Assembly: GCF_014839835.1 (NCBI RefSeq)
Contig: NC_071617.1
Location: forward strand, 7,270,623 to 7,334,622
Reading direction: 5' to 3'
DNA from: Dryobates pubescens
Taxonomy: Eukaryota; Chordata; Aves; Piciformes; Picidae
Length of the DNA stretch: 64,000 nt
In this document: in pieces, positions 22,512 to 33,112 of the stretch
How the letters are laid out: every line of letters begins with the position of its first letter
Position numbering within the stretch: the first letter of the stretch is position 1
Translations under genes and position numbers: made by a program
Notes under the pieces: generated by a model
Database searches by the model: none
The model's input: the letters and a program-made list of their open reading frames with translations, nothing else
Told to the model about the DNA's origin: nothing

Positions 22512-23606
22512 ATGAATTTCACAAACTGCACCGGCGAAGCCAACGTGGCTGCGAAGCCAAAGACCGTGACTGAGAAGATGCTCGTTACCCTGACCTTGGC
22601 CACCATCACAACCCTGACTATGCTGCTGAATTCTGCTGTCATCGCAGCAATCTCCACAACCAAGAAGCTCCACCAGCCAGCAAACTATTTAATATGTTCA
22701 CTGGCTGTGACAGATCTCCTCGTGGCCGTTCTCGTCATGCCCTTGAGCATCACTTACATAATGATAGACAAATGGACTTTGGGATACTTCATCTGCGAGA
22801 TCTGGCTCAGCGTCGACATGACCTGCTGCACGTGCTCCATCCTGCACCTGTGTGTCATTGCTCTGGACAGGTACTGGGCGATCACAGACGCGATTGAGTA
22901 TGCCAGGAAAAGAACGGCTAAAAGGGCTGGGCTGATGATCGTCACCGTCTGGACTATCTCCATTTTCATCTCCATGCCCCCTTTGTTTTGGAGGAGCCAC
23001 CACAGCGTCAGCATTCCCAGCGAGTGCCGCATTCAGCATGACCACGTCATCTACACCGTTTACTCCACTTTCGGGGCGTTTTACATCCCCTTGACTTTGA
23101 TCCTGATCCTGTACTACAGAATTTACCACGCTGCAAAGAGCCTTTACCAAAAGCGGGGCTCAAGCCGCCACCTCAGCAACAGGAGCACCGACAGCCAAAA
23201 CTCCTTTGCCAGCTGCAAGCTCACACAGACTTTCTGTGTCTCGGACTTCTCCACATCTGACCCGACCACGGAGTTTGACAAAATCAATGCCTCCGTGAGG
23301 ATCCCTCCTTTTGAGAATGACCTGGACCTGGCCGGCGACCGGCAGCAGATCTCCACGACGCGGGAACGAAAGGCTGCTCGTATCCTGGGGCTGATTTTAG
23401 GTGCTTTCATTTTGTCGTGGTTGCCCTTTTTCATCAAGGAGCTGCTCGTGGGCCTCCATGTTTGCACTGTCTCCCCAGAAGTAGCAGACTTCTTGACCTG
23501 GCTTGGATATGTCAACTCCCTTATCAACCCTTTGCTGTACACTAGCTTTAATGAAGATTTCAAGCTGGCCTTCAGAAAGCTCATCAGGTGTCGAGAACAT
23601 GCTTGA
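22512..23606 (+). CDS. HTR1E: 5-hydroxytryptamine receptor 1E (serotonin GPCR), complete single coding exon
   Basis: This encodes a 364-residue class A GPCR of the plasma membrane; the family binds serotonin and couples to Gi/o to lower cAMP. Seven hydrophobic segments lie near residues 22-47, 57-81, 92-116, 136-158, 179-203, 289-312 and 324-346. Visible hallmarks are the amine-binding Asp102 in TM3, sodium-site Asp68, DRY at 119-121, SWLP at 302-305, NPLLY at 339-343, a likely Cys95-Cys172 disulfide, N-glycosylation sites at Asn2 and Asn5, and Cys360 as a possible palmitoylation site. The third intracellular loop (about 204-288) and the end RCREHA match 5-HT1E as I remember it (human 365 residues, ending RCREHT) rather than 5-HT1F. 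The ATG at 22512 was chosen because it gives the family N-terminus (MNFTNC) and has A at -3. No frame damage is seen. Mouse and rat are known to lack this gene, so an intact bird copy is useful comparatively. Confidence 0.97.
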   Translation: MNFTNCTGEANVAAKPKTVTEKMLVTLTLATITTLTMLLNSAVIAAISTTKKLHQPANYLICSLAVTDLLVAVLVMPLSITYIMIDKWTLGYFICEIWLSVDMTCCTCSILHLCVIALDRYWAITDAIEYARKRTAKRAGLMIVTVWTISIFISMPPLFWRSHHSVSIPSECRIQHDHVIYTVYSTFGAFYIPLTLILILYYRIYHAAKSLYQKRGSSRHLSNRSTDSQNSFASCKLTQTFCVSDFSTSDPTTEFDKINASVRIPPFENDLDLAGDRQQISTTRERKAARILGLILGAFILSWLPFFIKELLVGLHVCTVSPEVADFLTWLGYVNSLINPLLYTSFNEDFKLAFRKLIRCREHA

Positions 23607-24042
23607 AAGCACTGGGAGATGATGATTATGGCGATGTGACTCCTGGCCTTAAGAATGAGCAAACTAATTTGACTCTGGCACCATTTCCCTTGATAAAGGG
23701 GATTTTGTGTTTGGCTATTTGCTTGACTTATCTTTAGCCCATAATTCCTTTTGTCATTTTTTACCTCTGGTGTTATTCCTGCTAAAGAGTTTGAAATAAA
23801 TTTATTCTACAAAGGAACAGATATTTTTTTTTTAGCAATGAAACAACAACAAAAAACCCCCAACCTGTTAGATACTGATGCTTAAGACATTTTGTGTAAG
23901 CAATGCTTTGAGAAGCATACACTGATATTCACTTTTATACTTCTTTCATTTAAGAATCAAATGTCTAAATTGTCATGTACTGTAGTAATATAAAGGCTTA
24001 TAAACTGAACCCCCCATTAATACATCCTCAGAAATTAATAAA
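23607..24042 (+). promoter_or_regulatory. HTR1E: HTR1E 3' UTR with two poly(A) signals
   Basis: After the stop codon the sequence becomes AT-rich. Canonical AATAAA hexamers occur at 23795-23800 and 24037-24042. Either could set the mRNA end; the second lies just before the cluster of repeats that begins near 24186, so a longer transcript would run into LINE sequence. Confidence 0.5.
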
Positions 24043-24185
24043 CACTTCATGGTCATGACAGCTAAACAGCAAATCTTTACTGTGGCATTGTAAGAAAACT
24101 TTTAACAGCCATTTGGAAGGAAAATAATCACCATTTCCAGCTTGGCCTAAGGATGCATAAGCCATTATGAGTACAAGTTCCTAAG

Positions 24186-24335
24186 AGGGAGATTCAAACT
24201 GGATGCTAGGGGAAAAAAAATCACCATTCAAATTATTAAACATTGGAATAAACTCCCAAGGGAGGTGGTGGATTTCCATACATTAGACAGTTTCAAGGCC
24301 CAGCTTGACAGGGTGCTGAGCCAGCTCATTGACAG
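24186..24335 (+). mobile_element. Old CR1-like LINE 3' end
   Basis: GAGATTCAAACTGGATGCTA, AACTCCCAAGGGAGGTGGTG and CAAGGCCCAGCTTGACAGGG are diverged versions of CR1 ORF2 C-terminal coding sequence. The chimera at 24336 directly follows it. Confidence 0.65.
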
Positions 24336-24574
24336 TATCACAGTATAACTAAGGTTGGAAGAGACCCAACAGACCTCACGACTAGACCATGGCACCAAGT
24401 GCCACGTCCTCTCCCAGCTCCGTTGCCCTTCTCTGGCCACATTCCAGCAACTCAACTTCCTTCCTACACTGAGGGGCCCAGAAAGAAACTACCATAGATG
24501 GCAGGATTCAAACCTGCGCGGGGTGACCCCAATGGATTTCTAGTCCATTGCCTTAACCACTCGGCCATGACTAC
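24336..24574 (-). mobile_element. tRNA-Ser / CR1 chimera with SINE-like architecture
   Basis: Read on the minus strand, an 82-nt tRNA-Ser(AGA)-like head (24574-24493) is followed by a 7-base linker and a CR1 body (24485-24336). The CR1 body starts at GGGCCCCTCAG, jumps over roughly 300 bases relative to the copy at 56573-57062, and resumes at the 3' end through TGGTGCCATGGTCTAG to a terminal ATACTGTGATACTGT. This order (Pol III-type head, short body, LINE 3' end) is that of SINEs moved by a LINE partner, and a bird SINE with a tRNA head and CR1 tail (TguSINE1, a different tRNA) is known. It could equally be a one-off template switch during CR1 reverse transcription, or a CR1 fragment that landed beside a tRNA copy. 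No second copy is seen in this window and no clear target-site duplication was found. Confidence 0.6.
24493..24574 (-). pseudogene. tRNA-Ser (anticodon AGA) pseudogene or SINE head
   Basis: The reverse complement folds as tRNA-Ser with a long variable arm: D-arm with A box TGGCCGAGTGG, anticodon loop CTAGAAA on an intact 5-bp stem, a variable-arm hairpin, and a T arm with loop TTTGAAT in place of TTCGAAT. The length (82) is normal for the family. The acceptor stem is damaged, with three consecutive mismatches and one G-T pair. About six sites differ from the vertebrate tRNA-Ser-AGA I remember, mostly at CpG, as in methylated silent copies. There is no run of four T after it. A functional tRNA is unlikely. 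Confidence 0.75.
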
Positions 24575-24758
24575 CGCATGCTGCTTCGAATGAAATAACA
24601 AAGGTTACACTTTCCTGTGTCCACCCCCTTGTACTCTCTGGTACTTCTGGACAACTGAAGAACCTCTGAGGTTCTTAAACCTCTAACACAGAGTTGGGGG
24701 AGGAAATAGGGGAAATATTTTTTTAAATGTCAGTCTGCATGTCTGCCTTATCATCATA

Positions 24759-25392
24759 GCAGTGTGCCCAGGCAGCCAAGAGGGCCACTGGCATCCTGGC
24801 CTGCATCAGGAACAGCGTGGCCAGCAGGAGCAGGGAGGTCATTCTGCCCCTGTACACTGCACTGGTTAGGCCACACCTTGAGTCCTGTGTCCAGTTCTGG
24901 GCTCCTCAGTTTAGGAAGGATGTTGACTTGCTGGAGCGTGTCCAAAGAAGGGCAACGAAGTTGGTGAGGGGTTTGGAACACAGCCCTGTGAGGAGAGGCT
25001 GAGGGAGCTGGGGTTGCTGAGCCTGGAGAAGAGGAGACTCAGGGGTGACCTTATTGCTCTCTACAGCTACCTGAAGGGAGGCTGTAGACAGACGGATGTT
25101 GGTCTCTTCTCCCAGGCAGCCAGCACCAGAACAAGAGGACACAGTCTCAAGCTGTGCCAGGGGAGGTTTAGGCTGGATGTTAGGAAGAAGTTCTATACAG
25201 AGAGAGTGATTGCCCATTGGAATGGGCTGCCCAGGGAGGTGGTGGAGTCACCATCACTGGAGGTGTTCAGGAGGAGACTTGATGGGGTGCTTGGTGCCAT
25301 GGGTTAGTTGTTTAGGTGGGTTGGTTTGGTTGATAGGTTGGACTCGATCTCGAAGGTCTCTTCCAACCTGGTCTATTCTATTCTATTCTAGC
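24759..25392 (+). mobile_element. CR1 3' part, GTTTAGGTGGGTTGG subgroup
   Basis: It runs from AGCAGTGTGCCCAGGCAGCC to a four-unit TTCTA tail. The terminus (TAGTTGTTTAGGTGGGTTGG) matches the copies at 33714, 46388 and 49911. Confidence 0.93.
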
Positions 25393-25395
25393 CTA

Positions 25396-25895
25396 TAGAA
25401 TCACAGTTTCAGCTGGAAAAGACCTCTATGATCATCAAGTCCAACTTTTGACCCAACACCATTAAACCAAGGCCATTAAACCATGTCCCCAAGTGTCATG
25501 TCTTCACATTTTATGAACACCACCAGGAACTGTGACTCCACCACCTCCCTGGACAGCCTGTTCAACGCCTGATCACTCTTTCAGTAAAGAAACTTTTTCT
25601 AATATCCAACTTAAACCTTCCCTGGTGCAATCTGAGGCCATTTCGTCTCCTTCAGCCACTTGATACTTAGGAGAAGAGAACCACGCCTCCCGCACTACAG
25701 CCTCCTTTCAGGTAGTTCTAGAGAGCAATGAGGTCTCCCCTCAGCCTCCTTCAGAATAAACAACCCCATTTCCCTCAGCTGCCAGTCATCAGAGCTGTTC
25801 TCCAGGCCCTTCACCAGCTTCACTGTGCTTCCCTGGACCTACTCCAGCAACTCAATGTCCTTTTAGTGAGGGGCCTAAAACTGAACACAGTCATC
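25396..25895 (-). mobile_element. CR1 (minus), diverged
   Basis: Runs from AATCACAGTTTCAGCTGG to GGGCCTAAAACTGAACACAG, about 500 bases. It abuts the preceding plus-strand copy tail to tail. Confidence 0.88.
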
Positions 25896-25944
25896 TTATC
25901 ATGCACAATGTCTTTGTCAGCTTAACCTATAATCAGGTTATTAC

Positions 25945-26116
25945 ATAATCACAGAATGTTAGGAGCTGGAAGGGACTGTGAAAGATCATCCAGTTCAACT
26001 CCCCTGCCAGAGCAGGATCAACTAGACAAGATCACACAGGAACGCATCCAGGCAGGGTTTCTATGTCTCCAGAGAGGGAGACTCCACAACCCCCCTGGGC
26101 AGCCTGTTCCAGTTAT
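25945..26116 (-). mobile_element. CR1 (minus), GTTAGGAGCTGG subfamily
   Basis: AATCACAGAATGTTAGGAGC, CCCCTGCCAGAGCAGGATCA and CTGGGCAGCCTGTTCCAG are diagnostic; the same subfamily occurs at 30178, 38622, 40540 and 52930. Confidence 0.88.
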
Positions 26117-26284
26117 CTAACAGTTTTCTTGTTGCAAGAGTCCTTCATGGAGCTACTTCTCTTGAGTGATGGGCAGAGTCCTTTGTATCCTATCTTCTGT
26201 GCGTAGGAAAGTTAAAATGTTCTGGTTCAGCTATTGTGGAAATCAGGCTAGGAAGGAGCAAAATCAAACCTGAGAATCTGGTAT

Positions 26285-26508
26285 TCATAGAATCATAGAA
26301 TCAATAAGGCTGGAAAAGACCTCAAAGATCATCAAGTCCAACCTGTCACCCATGATCTCATGACTACTAAACCATGGCTCCAAGTGCCACATCCAATCCC
26401 CTCTTGAACACCTCCAGGGATGGTGACTCCACCACCTCCCTGGGCAGCCCATTCCAATGGCTAACAATTCTCTTTGTGGTGAGCTTTCTCCTCAGCTCAA
26501 GCCTATTG
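26285..26508 (-). mobile_element. CR1 3' end (minus)
   Basis: It has CATAGAATCATAGAATCAAT at the terminus and GATCTCATGACTACTAAACC in the body, and is truncated after about 220 bases. Confidence 0.9.
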
Positions 26509-27037
26509 TCCATTAGCAACTCCAAAGAACTACTTAAATATTGCTTACTTACTAATTGCTCTATCATTTTCTTCCCTATCAATTTTTTTTTTCAGGACAA
26601 AATCCTTTTTGAATTGTCCTGATCTGCCATTTAGCAAACACCACATACATCAACCTGACACGGAATAACAGGGAGCTATAGCGTGCCAGCTCCAAATCCA
26701 TCAAAACAAACATTAGAGGTAGCAAAAGTGTCCTAACAGCACTGGAAGCCATCTGTGAAAAATGTTTTGAAAATTTAGAAGATAATCATCATTTTTCTTA
26801 TCAAGAATCAAGGAAGTGTAAGTAACATGTGAGTAATAAACTCCAGATGGAGCTGAGAAATTGCATCCTTATTTCTGAGAGAAAGTGTTCAGTTGGAAAG
26901 GTGCAGTGCCTGGAATGCCTGCTGAATGTAAATCTAGTCTGAAGGTGACAAAAGTGTGACCTACCTCTTCCCCACGTGCAGTGGAATTGTGCTTTAAGGA
27001 CTCCCAAGTTTTCCATGTCTATGTTTAAGAGCTTTAT
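26509..27037. other. No recognised feature
   Basis: Nothing recognised. Confidence 0.35.
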
Positions 27038-27165
27038 CTGCAGATATCCAAGACCCACCTCAATACATTCCTGTGTGATCTGGTCTAGGTGATCCTGCTC
27101 TGGCAGAGGGGTTGGAATAGATGATCTTTTGAGGTCCCATCCAACCTCTAACATTCTGTGATCTC
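27038..27165 (+). mobile_element. CR1 3' terminus, older subfamily
   Basis: GATCTGGTCTAGGTGATCCT, TTGAGGTCCCATCCAACCTC and TAACATTCTGTGATC are recognisable. Confidence 0.85.
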
Positions 27166-27302
27166 CAGCTGCCTTCCTGAAGCTATTGTCACAGGTGCCT
27201 CCTCCAACTGTCCTTAGGTTCCTTACTACCTAACATAAATATCTAAAAAATAAAGGGGAAAATAATCTCAGCCACTGAAAATATCTTCTAGTGAAGAAGC
27301 CC

Positions 27303-27859
27303 AGAGATAGGATAGGATAGGATAGGATAGGATAGGATAGGATAGGATAGGATAGGATAGGATAGGATAGGATAGGATAGGATAGAATAGAATTAGAATA
27401 GAATTAACCAGGTTGGAAAAGACCTTTGAGATCATCGAGTCCAACCTATCATCCAACACCATCTAATCAACTAAACCATGGCACCAAGCACCCCATCGAG
27501 TCTCTTCACCAGTGATGGTGACTCCACCACCTCCCTGGGCAGCCCATTCCAAAGGGCAATCTCTCTTTCTATGAAGAATTTCTTCCTAACATCCAGCCTA
27601 AACCTCCCCTGGTGTAGCTTGAGACTGTGTCCTCTTGTTCTGGTGCTGGTTGCCTGGGAGAAGAGACCAACCCCCACCTGGCTACAACCTCCCTTCAGGT
27701 AGTTGTAGACAGCAAGAAGGTCTCCCCTGAGCCTCCTCTTCTCCAGGCCAAGCAACCCCAGCTCCCTCAGCCTCTCCTCATAGGTCCCTTTCTGCCTGGC
27801 CATTCTCCAGCCACTCTGACCCCAGCCTGTAGCACTGCATGGGGTTGTTTTGGCCAATG
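27303..27859 (-). mobile_element. CR1 (minus) with GGATA tail and internal deletion
   Basis: A run of about 16 GGATA units (27306-27386) precedes CCAGGTTGGAAAAGACC. The body jumps from CTCCTCATAGG to TCCCTTTCTGCCTGGCC, skipping about 260 bases present in the copy at 11297, with CCT-type microhomology at the join. Confidence 0.92.
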
Positions 27860-28559
27860 TGTTTCATTATGGTTTTTCCTTTTAGTATCTTGTTGGAAGT
27901 GGAAACTGTTGATTAAAGCTGGTGAAGATTAAAACTGAAGACTGCAGGTGGCCTGGCCCTGTCTATCTATAACACTTCCACAGCAGCTTCCCAGAGTACA
28001 TATGCTATTGAAAAGAAAAAAAATAGCTGGGAGTTTAAAATAAAAAGTGGTACTTTAAGAACTGCTGCAGAGTAACTGAATTTATTCTTTCAGCAAATTC
28101 AATACAAATTATTAATACAGAAGAAGGATTGTGCATAATTTCCCCAAACAAGATGACTGCTGCAGAGAGGACAGGACACACAGGAAGCTGTTGCTAGAAG
28201 AGAGTAGGTTTTGGTGCCCCATGGGCAGTTTGATGCCCTGCTACAGGGGTGTCCAGCAACAGTAATAATCAGGAAGGGAAAAAGAAATGAGAAAAACTAC
28301 CCCAGCAGACAGTCTGAGTCACCCTGAGGCAATCAGCTAAAAGGAGGCAGAAGCTACACCCCAGACAGCCTCTTTGGGGCTGTCTCTGGGGCTTGGGTTC
28401 AGCCACAGCATGGGCTGCATGGGGGTCTCCATTAGGAGAAAGGAGAAAGTGGGAGAGACAATGCTGGTGAAAGGTATTTGAGAGGGAAAAAAGCAACAAA
28501 ATGAGTGAGGCTGCCAGCTCTGACTGCTGCTCCTAAGGGCACATCGGCATAATCAGTAA
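27860..28559. other. No recognised feature
   Basis: Nothing recognised. Confidence 0.35.
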
Positions 28560-29231
28560 GGATTTGAGGGTGCTGATGGACCAGAAGCCAGACATGAGCA
28601 GGCAGTGTGAGCTTGCAGCCCAGAAGGCCAATGACATCCTGGGCTGCATCAAAGGATGTGTTGCCAGCAGATCCAGAGAGGTGATTGCGCCACTTTGCTC
28701 TGGTGAGACCTCACCTGGAGTACTGGGTACAAGTCTGGAGCCCTCAATATGGGATGGACATAGACCTTATGGAAAGGATCCAGAGGAGTGCCACAAAAAT
28801 GATCAGGGGGTTGGAGCACCTCTGCTATGAGGACAGGCTGAGGGAGCTGGGGGTGTTCAGCCTGGAGAAGAGGAGGCTCTGGGGAGACCTAATAACAGCC
28901 TTCCAGTACCTGAAGGGGGTCTACAGGAAGGATGGAGAGAGACTGTTTACAAGGGCCTGCAGTGACAGGATGAGGGTCAATGGCTTCAAACTAGAGAAAG
29001 GCAGATTTAGATTGGGTATCAGGAAGAAGTTCTTCACTATGAGGGTGGTGGAACACTGGAACAGATTGCCCAGGGAGGTGGTTGAGGCCCCTTCCATTGG
29101 TATATTCAAGGTGAGGCTCGATGAGGCCCTGGGCAGCCTGATCTGGTTGGGGATTTCCCTGCTGACATCCAGGGAGATCCAACTGGATGACTTTTGGAGG
29201 ACCCTTCCAGCCTGGAATATTCTATGATTAT
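28560..29231 (+). mobile_element. CR1 3' part with a 180-codon open ORF2 end
   Basis: The frame 28685-29227 reads [15 protein letters not shown], then [19 protein letters not shown] and [17 protein letters not shown], typical CR1 ORF2 C-terminus. The terminus is AATATTCTATGATTATA. It is a different subfamily from the pentanucleotide-tailed copies. Confidence 0.93.
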
Positions 29232-30102
29232 ACTGGGGGCTATCTCTGGAGGCCAGTTAATCCAACCCCTTCAAACAACAGTCCTCAGAATGGAACCATC
29301 CCCACAGCTAGGTTTTGCTGTGGCATGCAGTGAGCAGTCACATTTCTCATGCAAAAGTAACTGCCACCTATACTGATGCTTGTTTAAAGACAAAAATATG
29401 CCTGAAGGACCAGAAACAGTGAACATGACCTCCACAGCTGCTGTAGGTAGGTAGAAAGGTTTCAGAGACAGCTTCAATAGCTGCAAGGCACAAGAGCTGC
29501 ATCTTCATTTGTACTAATATCTTTCTTAGCTGATCTCCCCAATTTCCACTCAAACTACCAATCAAGTTGAAGACTGCGTTCAGTTTTAATATTCAGAGGT
29601 AATTAACAGGAAAAAAAAACCCCAGATGGATGGTAATTTCCATGCTTCCCTGTTAAATAAAGACTCACCATTCACTGCCAGCTGACTACCGCTTCCCTAA
29701 TTAAGTCATTAGCTAAACACAGAGCTATGTTTTCCAACAAATGCCACCAGACTGATGAAGATGTCCTGTACATTCTCCCCAGGGTCTGAAGGATTGGTTA
29801 CTTCAAACAATTTAACTTAATCAGAAATTACCTGTCACCTCATGGAAAGAGAAACTTTCCCTGGGCTGGCACCATTGTTTGGCAATTCCATTATTTGTTC
29901 TTTTTTCTTTGCTAAGTGTTTGCTGATTTTATAGAGGAATTGGAAACATTTCCTGAACTTTGACTTTTTGTCCATGGCAACTCCTCCTTCATACCTATCC
30001 TTGATCAGGCCCAGCAGCACCACACTCTTCGATGCAAAATCTTTGTAGTGGCAAGAGAGGATCTGCGTGGCCTCCAGCCATGCACATAAGCTGTTAATGA
30101 TG
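29232..30102. other. No recognised feature
   Basis: Nothing recognised. Confidence 0.35.
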
Positions 30103-30134
30103 TATCCATCCATCCATCCACCCATCCATCCATC
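30103..30134. repeat. CCAT microsatellite
   Basis: About seven units of CCAT with one CCAC interruption. Confidence 0.9.
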
Positions 30135-30177
30135 TTCCTTAGCCTCTTTAAAACATCTTTCATCCTCAGATTTAACA

Positions 30178-30385
30178 GAATCACAGAACATTAAAGGTTG
30201 GAAAGCACCTCAAAAGATCATCTACTCCAACCCCCCTGCCAGACCAGGGTCATCTAGAGTGGGTTTCAGAGGAATGCATCCAGGCAGGTTTTGAATATTT
30301 CCAGAGAAGGAGACTCTACAACCTGTTCCAGCAGCCTGTTCCAGTGTTCTGTCACCCTCACAGTGAAAAAAAGGTTTTCCTTATG
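30178..30385 (-). mobile_element. CR1 3' end (minus)
   Basis: GAATCACAGAACATTAAAGG, CCCCCCTGCCAGACCAGGGT and CAGTGAAAAAAAGGTTTTCC show the subfamily. It abuts the longer plus-strand CR1 that follows. Confidence 0.88.
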
Positions 30386-30387
30386 TT

Positions 30388-31396
30388 TCTATGAAATCCT
30401 TCTGGAGGAACTGCTGAGGCAGAAGAATAACAACAAGGTGATTGGACATAATCAGCATGGCTTCACCAAGGGCAAATCCTGCCTGACAAACATGGTGGCC
30501 TTCTATGACAAGGTTACAACATTAATAGATGAAGTCTGAGCAGCTGACATCATTTACCTGGACCTGAGCAAAGCCTTTGACATTGTCCTGCACCACATCC
30601 TGGTCTCCAAGCTGGTGCAGTATGGATTTGATGGATGGACCATTCAGTGGATACAGAACTGGCTTGATGGCTGCACCCAAAGGGTGGCTGTCAATGGGTC
30701 CATGTCCAAGTGGAGGCCAGTGACAAGTGGAGTTCCTCAGGGATCAGTCCTGGGAGCAGTCTTGTTTAATATCTTTGTTGGTGACATGGACAGTGGCATT
30801 GAGTGCACCCTCAGCAGGTTTGCTGACAACACCAAGCTGTGTGGTGCAGCAGACATGCTGGAGGAAAGAGATCCATCCAGAGGGACCTGGACATGCTGGA
30901 GAGGTGGGCACATGACAAACTCATAAGGTCCAACAAGACCAAGTGCAGTGTCATGCATCTGGGTCAGGTCAATCCCAGGCACCAATATAGGCTGGGCAGT
31001 GACTGTCTTGAGAGCAGCCCTCAGGAAAAGGACTTAGGAGTGCTGGTGGATGGGAAGGTCAGTGTGGGAGCTGTCAGTGTGCACCTGCAGCCCAGAAAGC
31101 AAATCACATCCTGGGCTGCATCAGAACTGTAGCCAGCAGGTTGAGAGAGGTGATTCTTCCCCTCAACACTGCTCTTGTGAGACTCCAACTGGAGTACTGT
31201 GGCCAGTTCTGGAGCCCCTGTTACAGGAAGGATCTGGGCATGCTGAAACATGTCCAGAGAAGGGCCACAAGGATGATCAGAGGGCTGGAGTTCATCTCCT
31301 ATGGAGACAGACTGAGAGAGTTGGGGTTGTTCAGTCTGGAGAAGAGAAGGTCCTGAAAAGACCTCATTGTGGCCTTCCAGTATCTGTCAGTATCAG
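30388..31396 (+). mobile_element. CR1 ORF2 fragment including part of the reverse transcriptase
   Basis: This is one of only two pieces that reach into the RT domain. Readable motifs are [21 protein letters not shown]-like sequence, [19 protein letters not shown] and [11 protein letters not shown]; the catalytic FADD is changed to FADN at 30828-30830 and the frame is broken more than once. The 3' UTR is missing: the copy stops after CATTGTGGCCTTCCAGTATC. It is a dead LINE. Confidence 0.92.
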
Positions 31397-31865
31397 TATC
31401 ATCTGTCCTTTTCATCCATCTTTCCCACATAGGTCACATCATCTTCCAGGGTGAGCTAAGTCTCTGTAGTGCATAGTACATCCCAGACACAGCAAAAACA
31501 CATAGAAGGCCTGAGGTACATTTGATTTGGCTCATCCACAGCCTTTTAAAGCTGGATGTTCCCCACCAAGCTGTTTGCAGCAAATGAGGTTAATTTTGTT
31601 GATCTTTCTTAATGGAGATGGATGAGAGGACTGAACTTTCCAAAGTCCCTGTTTCATCAAGTTTACACAGAAGGCTGCTAGTCTGCAGATTTCACTGCCA
31701 TATATCTGAACTGTCCAGTTTTCCATGTTGGTCACTTTTTATTGCTCTGTACAACAAGGAGATTCTGTCCTCTGCAAGTACCAGCAAGGAAGAAACTAAA
31801 CCAAGCAAAGAACATAAAACCAGAACAGAATTTCTAACATGCATCCAGGTTCTTCCAAATGAAAG
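31397..31865. other. No recognised feature
   Basis: Nothing recognised. Confidence 0.35.
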
Positions 31866-31974
31866 ATCACAGAATCACACAGAATCACACAATCAATAAG
31901 GTTGCAAAAGACCTCAAAGATCATCAAGTCCAACCTGTCACTCAAGACCTCATGACTACTAAACCATGGCACCA
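31866..31974 (-). mobile_element. CR1 3' terminus (minus)
   Basis: CACAGAATCACACAGAATCA shows an imperfect terminal repeat, followed by CATGACTACTAAACCATGGC; about 110 bases long. Confidence 0.88.
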
Positions 31975-32561
31975 TGCTGCATAATGTACCACCACAATGT
32001 CTCCTCAGGACTTCTGATGTTTTAAGATGTCTAACAATTCTCTCTCTTCTCCTCCTCTCCCACAGGGCTTCTATTAGTAGAAACTAAAGCCACAGCTGGT
32101 ATGATCCCCAGATGCAATAAGCAGTGTTGGAAATGTCCTCCCTGCACCACTCCACTCCTCTCATTTCCCCTTCCCCCCCCTCCCCACAGTATTTTGCCCC
32201 CTACAGTTGCTTGGGCTGCATTCATAAAATACATTAGCATATAGATCAGCTCTCTGAAGTTCTCATGGCTTAATTTCCTGCATGACAAATTCTCACCCTC
32301 ATTTCTGTTTGATGCCAGATTTCGTGTCATTGGGGTACTCAAATCTTCTAAACCACTACGTCTCCACTGCTCATTTCCTATGCCGCATGACTGCAAATGG
32401 ACACATTTCTCTGAGGTGAAGCATAAAACACTGTTTCCTTTCAACCACCCTTCACAAAATGTTTCCTTGATTGAGAAACAAAGCATAACTTCTGGGAAGA
32501 GGGATGACAAAATTCCTATTCCTTTGTAAAGTGTTGTTTTGCACATGTTTCCATTTCCAGC
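31975..32561. other. No recognised feature
   Basis: Nothing recognised; C run at 32170-32182. Confidence 0.35.
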
Positions 32562-33112
32562 AGGTCAAGGGAGGTGATTCTCCCCCTCTACTCCACTCTG
32601 GTGAGACCCCACCTGGAGTACTGCATCCAGTTCTGGAGCCCCTATGAAAGGAAGGATCTGGAGGTGGTGGAAGGTGTCCAGAAAAGGGCCACAAGGATGA
32701 TCAGAGGGCTGGAGCACCTCTCCTATGAGGGAGTTGGGGCTGTTGAGTCTGGAGAAGAGAAGGCTCCGAGGTGACCTAATTGTGGCCTTCCAGTATCTGA
32801 AGGGCTCTTCCAACCTGGTTTATTCTATTCTATTCTAGTGACAGAACAAGAGGAAATAATGTCAAGCTGCACTGGGGGAGGTGTAGGCTGGACATTGGGG
32901 GTGGGGGGAAATCACTGCAAGGGTTGTCAGGCATTGGAGCAGGCTGCCCAGGGAGGTGGTTGAGTCACCATCCCTGGATGTGTTTAAAAGCTGTGTAGAT
33001 GTGGTGCTTGGGGATATGGCTTAGTGGCGGACTTGCTAGAGTAGGGTTAATGGTTGGTCTCGATGACCTTGAAGGTCTTTTCCAACCAAAATGCTTTTAT
33101 GATTCTGTGGAA
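32562..33112 (+). mobile_element. CR1 3' part interrupted by a very short CR1
   Basis: The host copy covers GTGAGACCCCACCTGGAGTA to ACCAAAATGCTTTTATGATT. Between CAGTATCTGAAGGG and AGTGACAGAACAAGAGG it has lost host sequence and carries the 33-base piece at 32806-32838. Confidence 0.85.
32806..32838 (+). mobile_element. Ultra-short CR1 insertion, about 33 bp
   Basis: CTCTTCCAACCTGGTTTATT plus two or three TTCTA units lies inside another CR1. Only the extreme 3' end of the donor is present. Confidence 0.7.

Noticed and set aside
24493-24574. Functional tRNA-Ser gene
   Set aside because: The acceptor stem has three adjacent mismatches, the B box is altered and no T-run terminator follows.
28685-29227. 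Stand-alone 180-residue gene
   Set aside because: It is the C-terminal end of CR1 ORF2 in a 5'-truncated copy.
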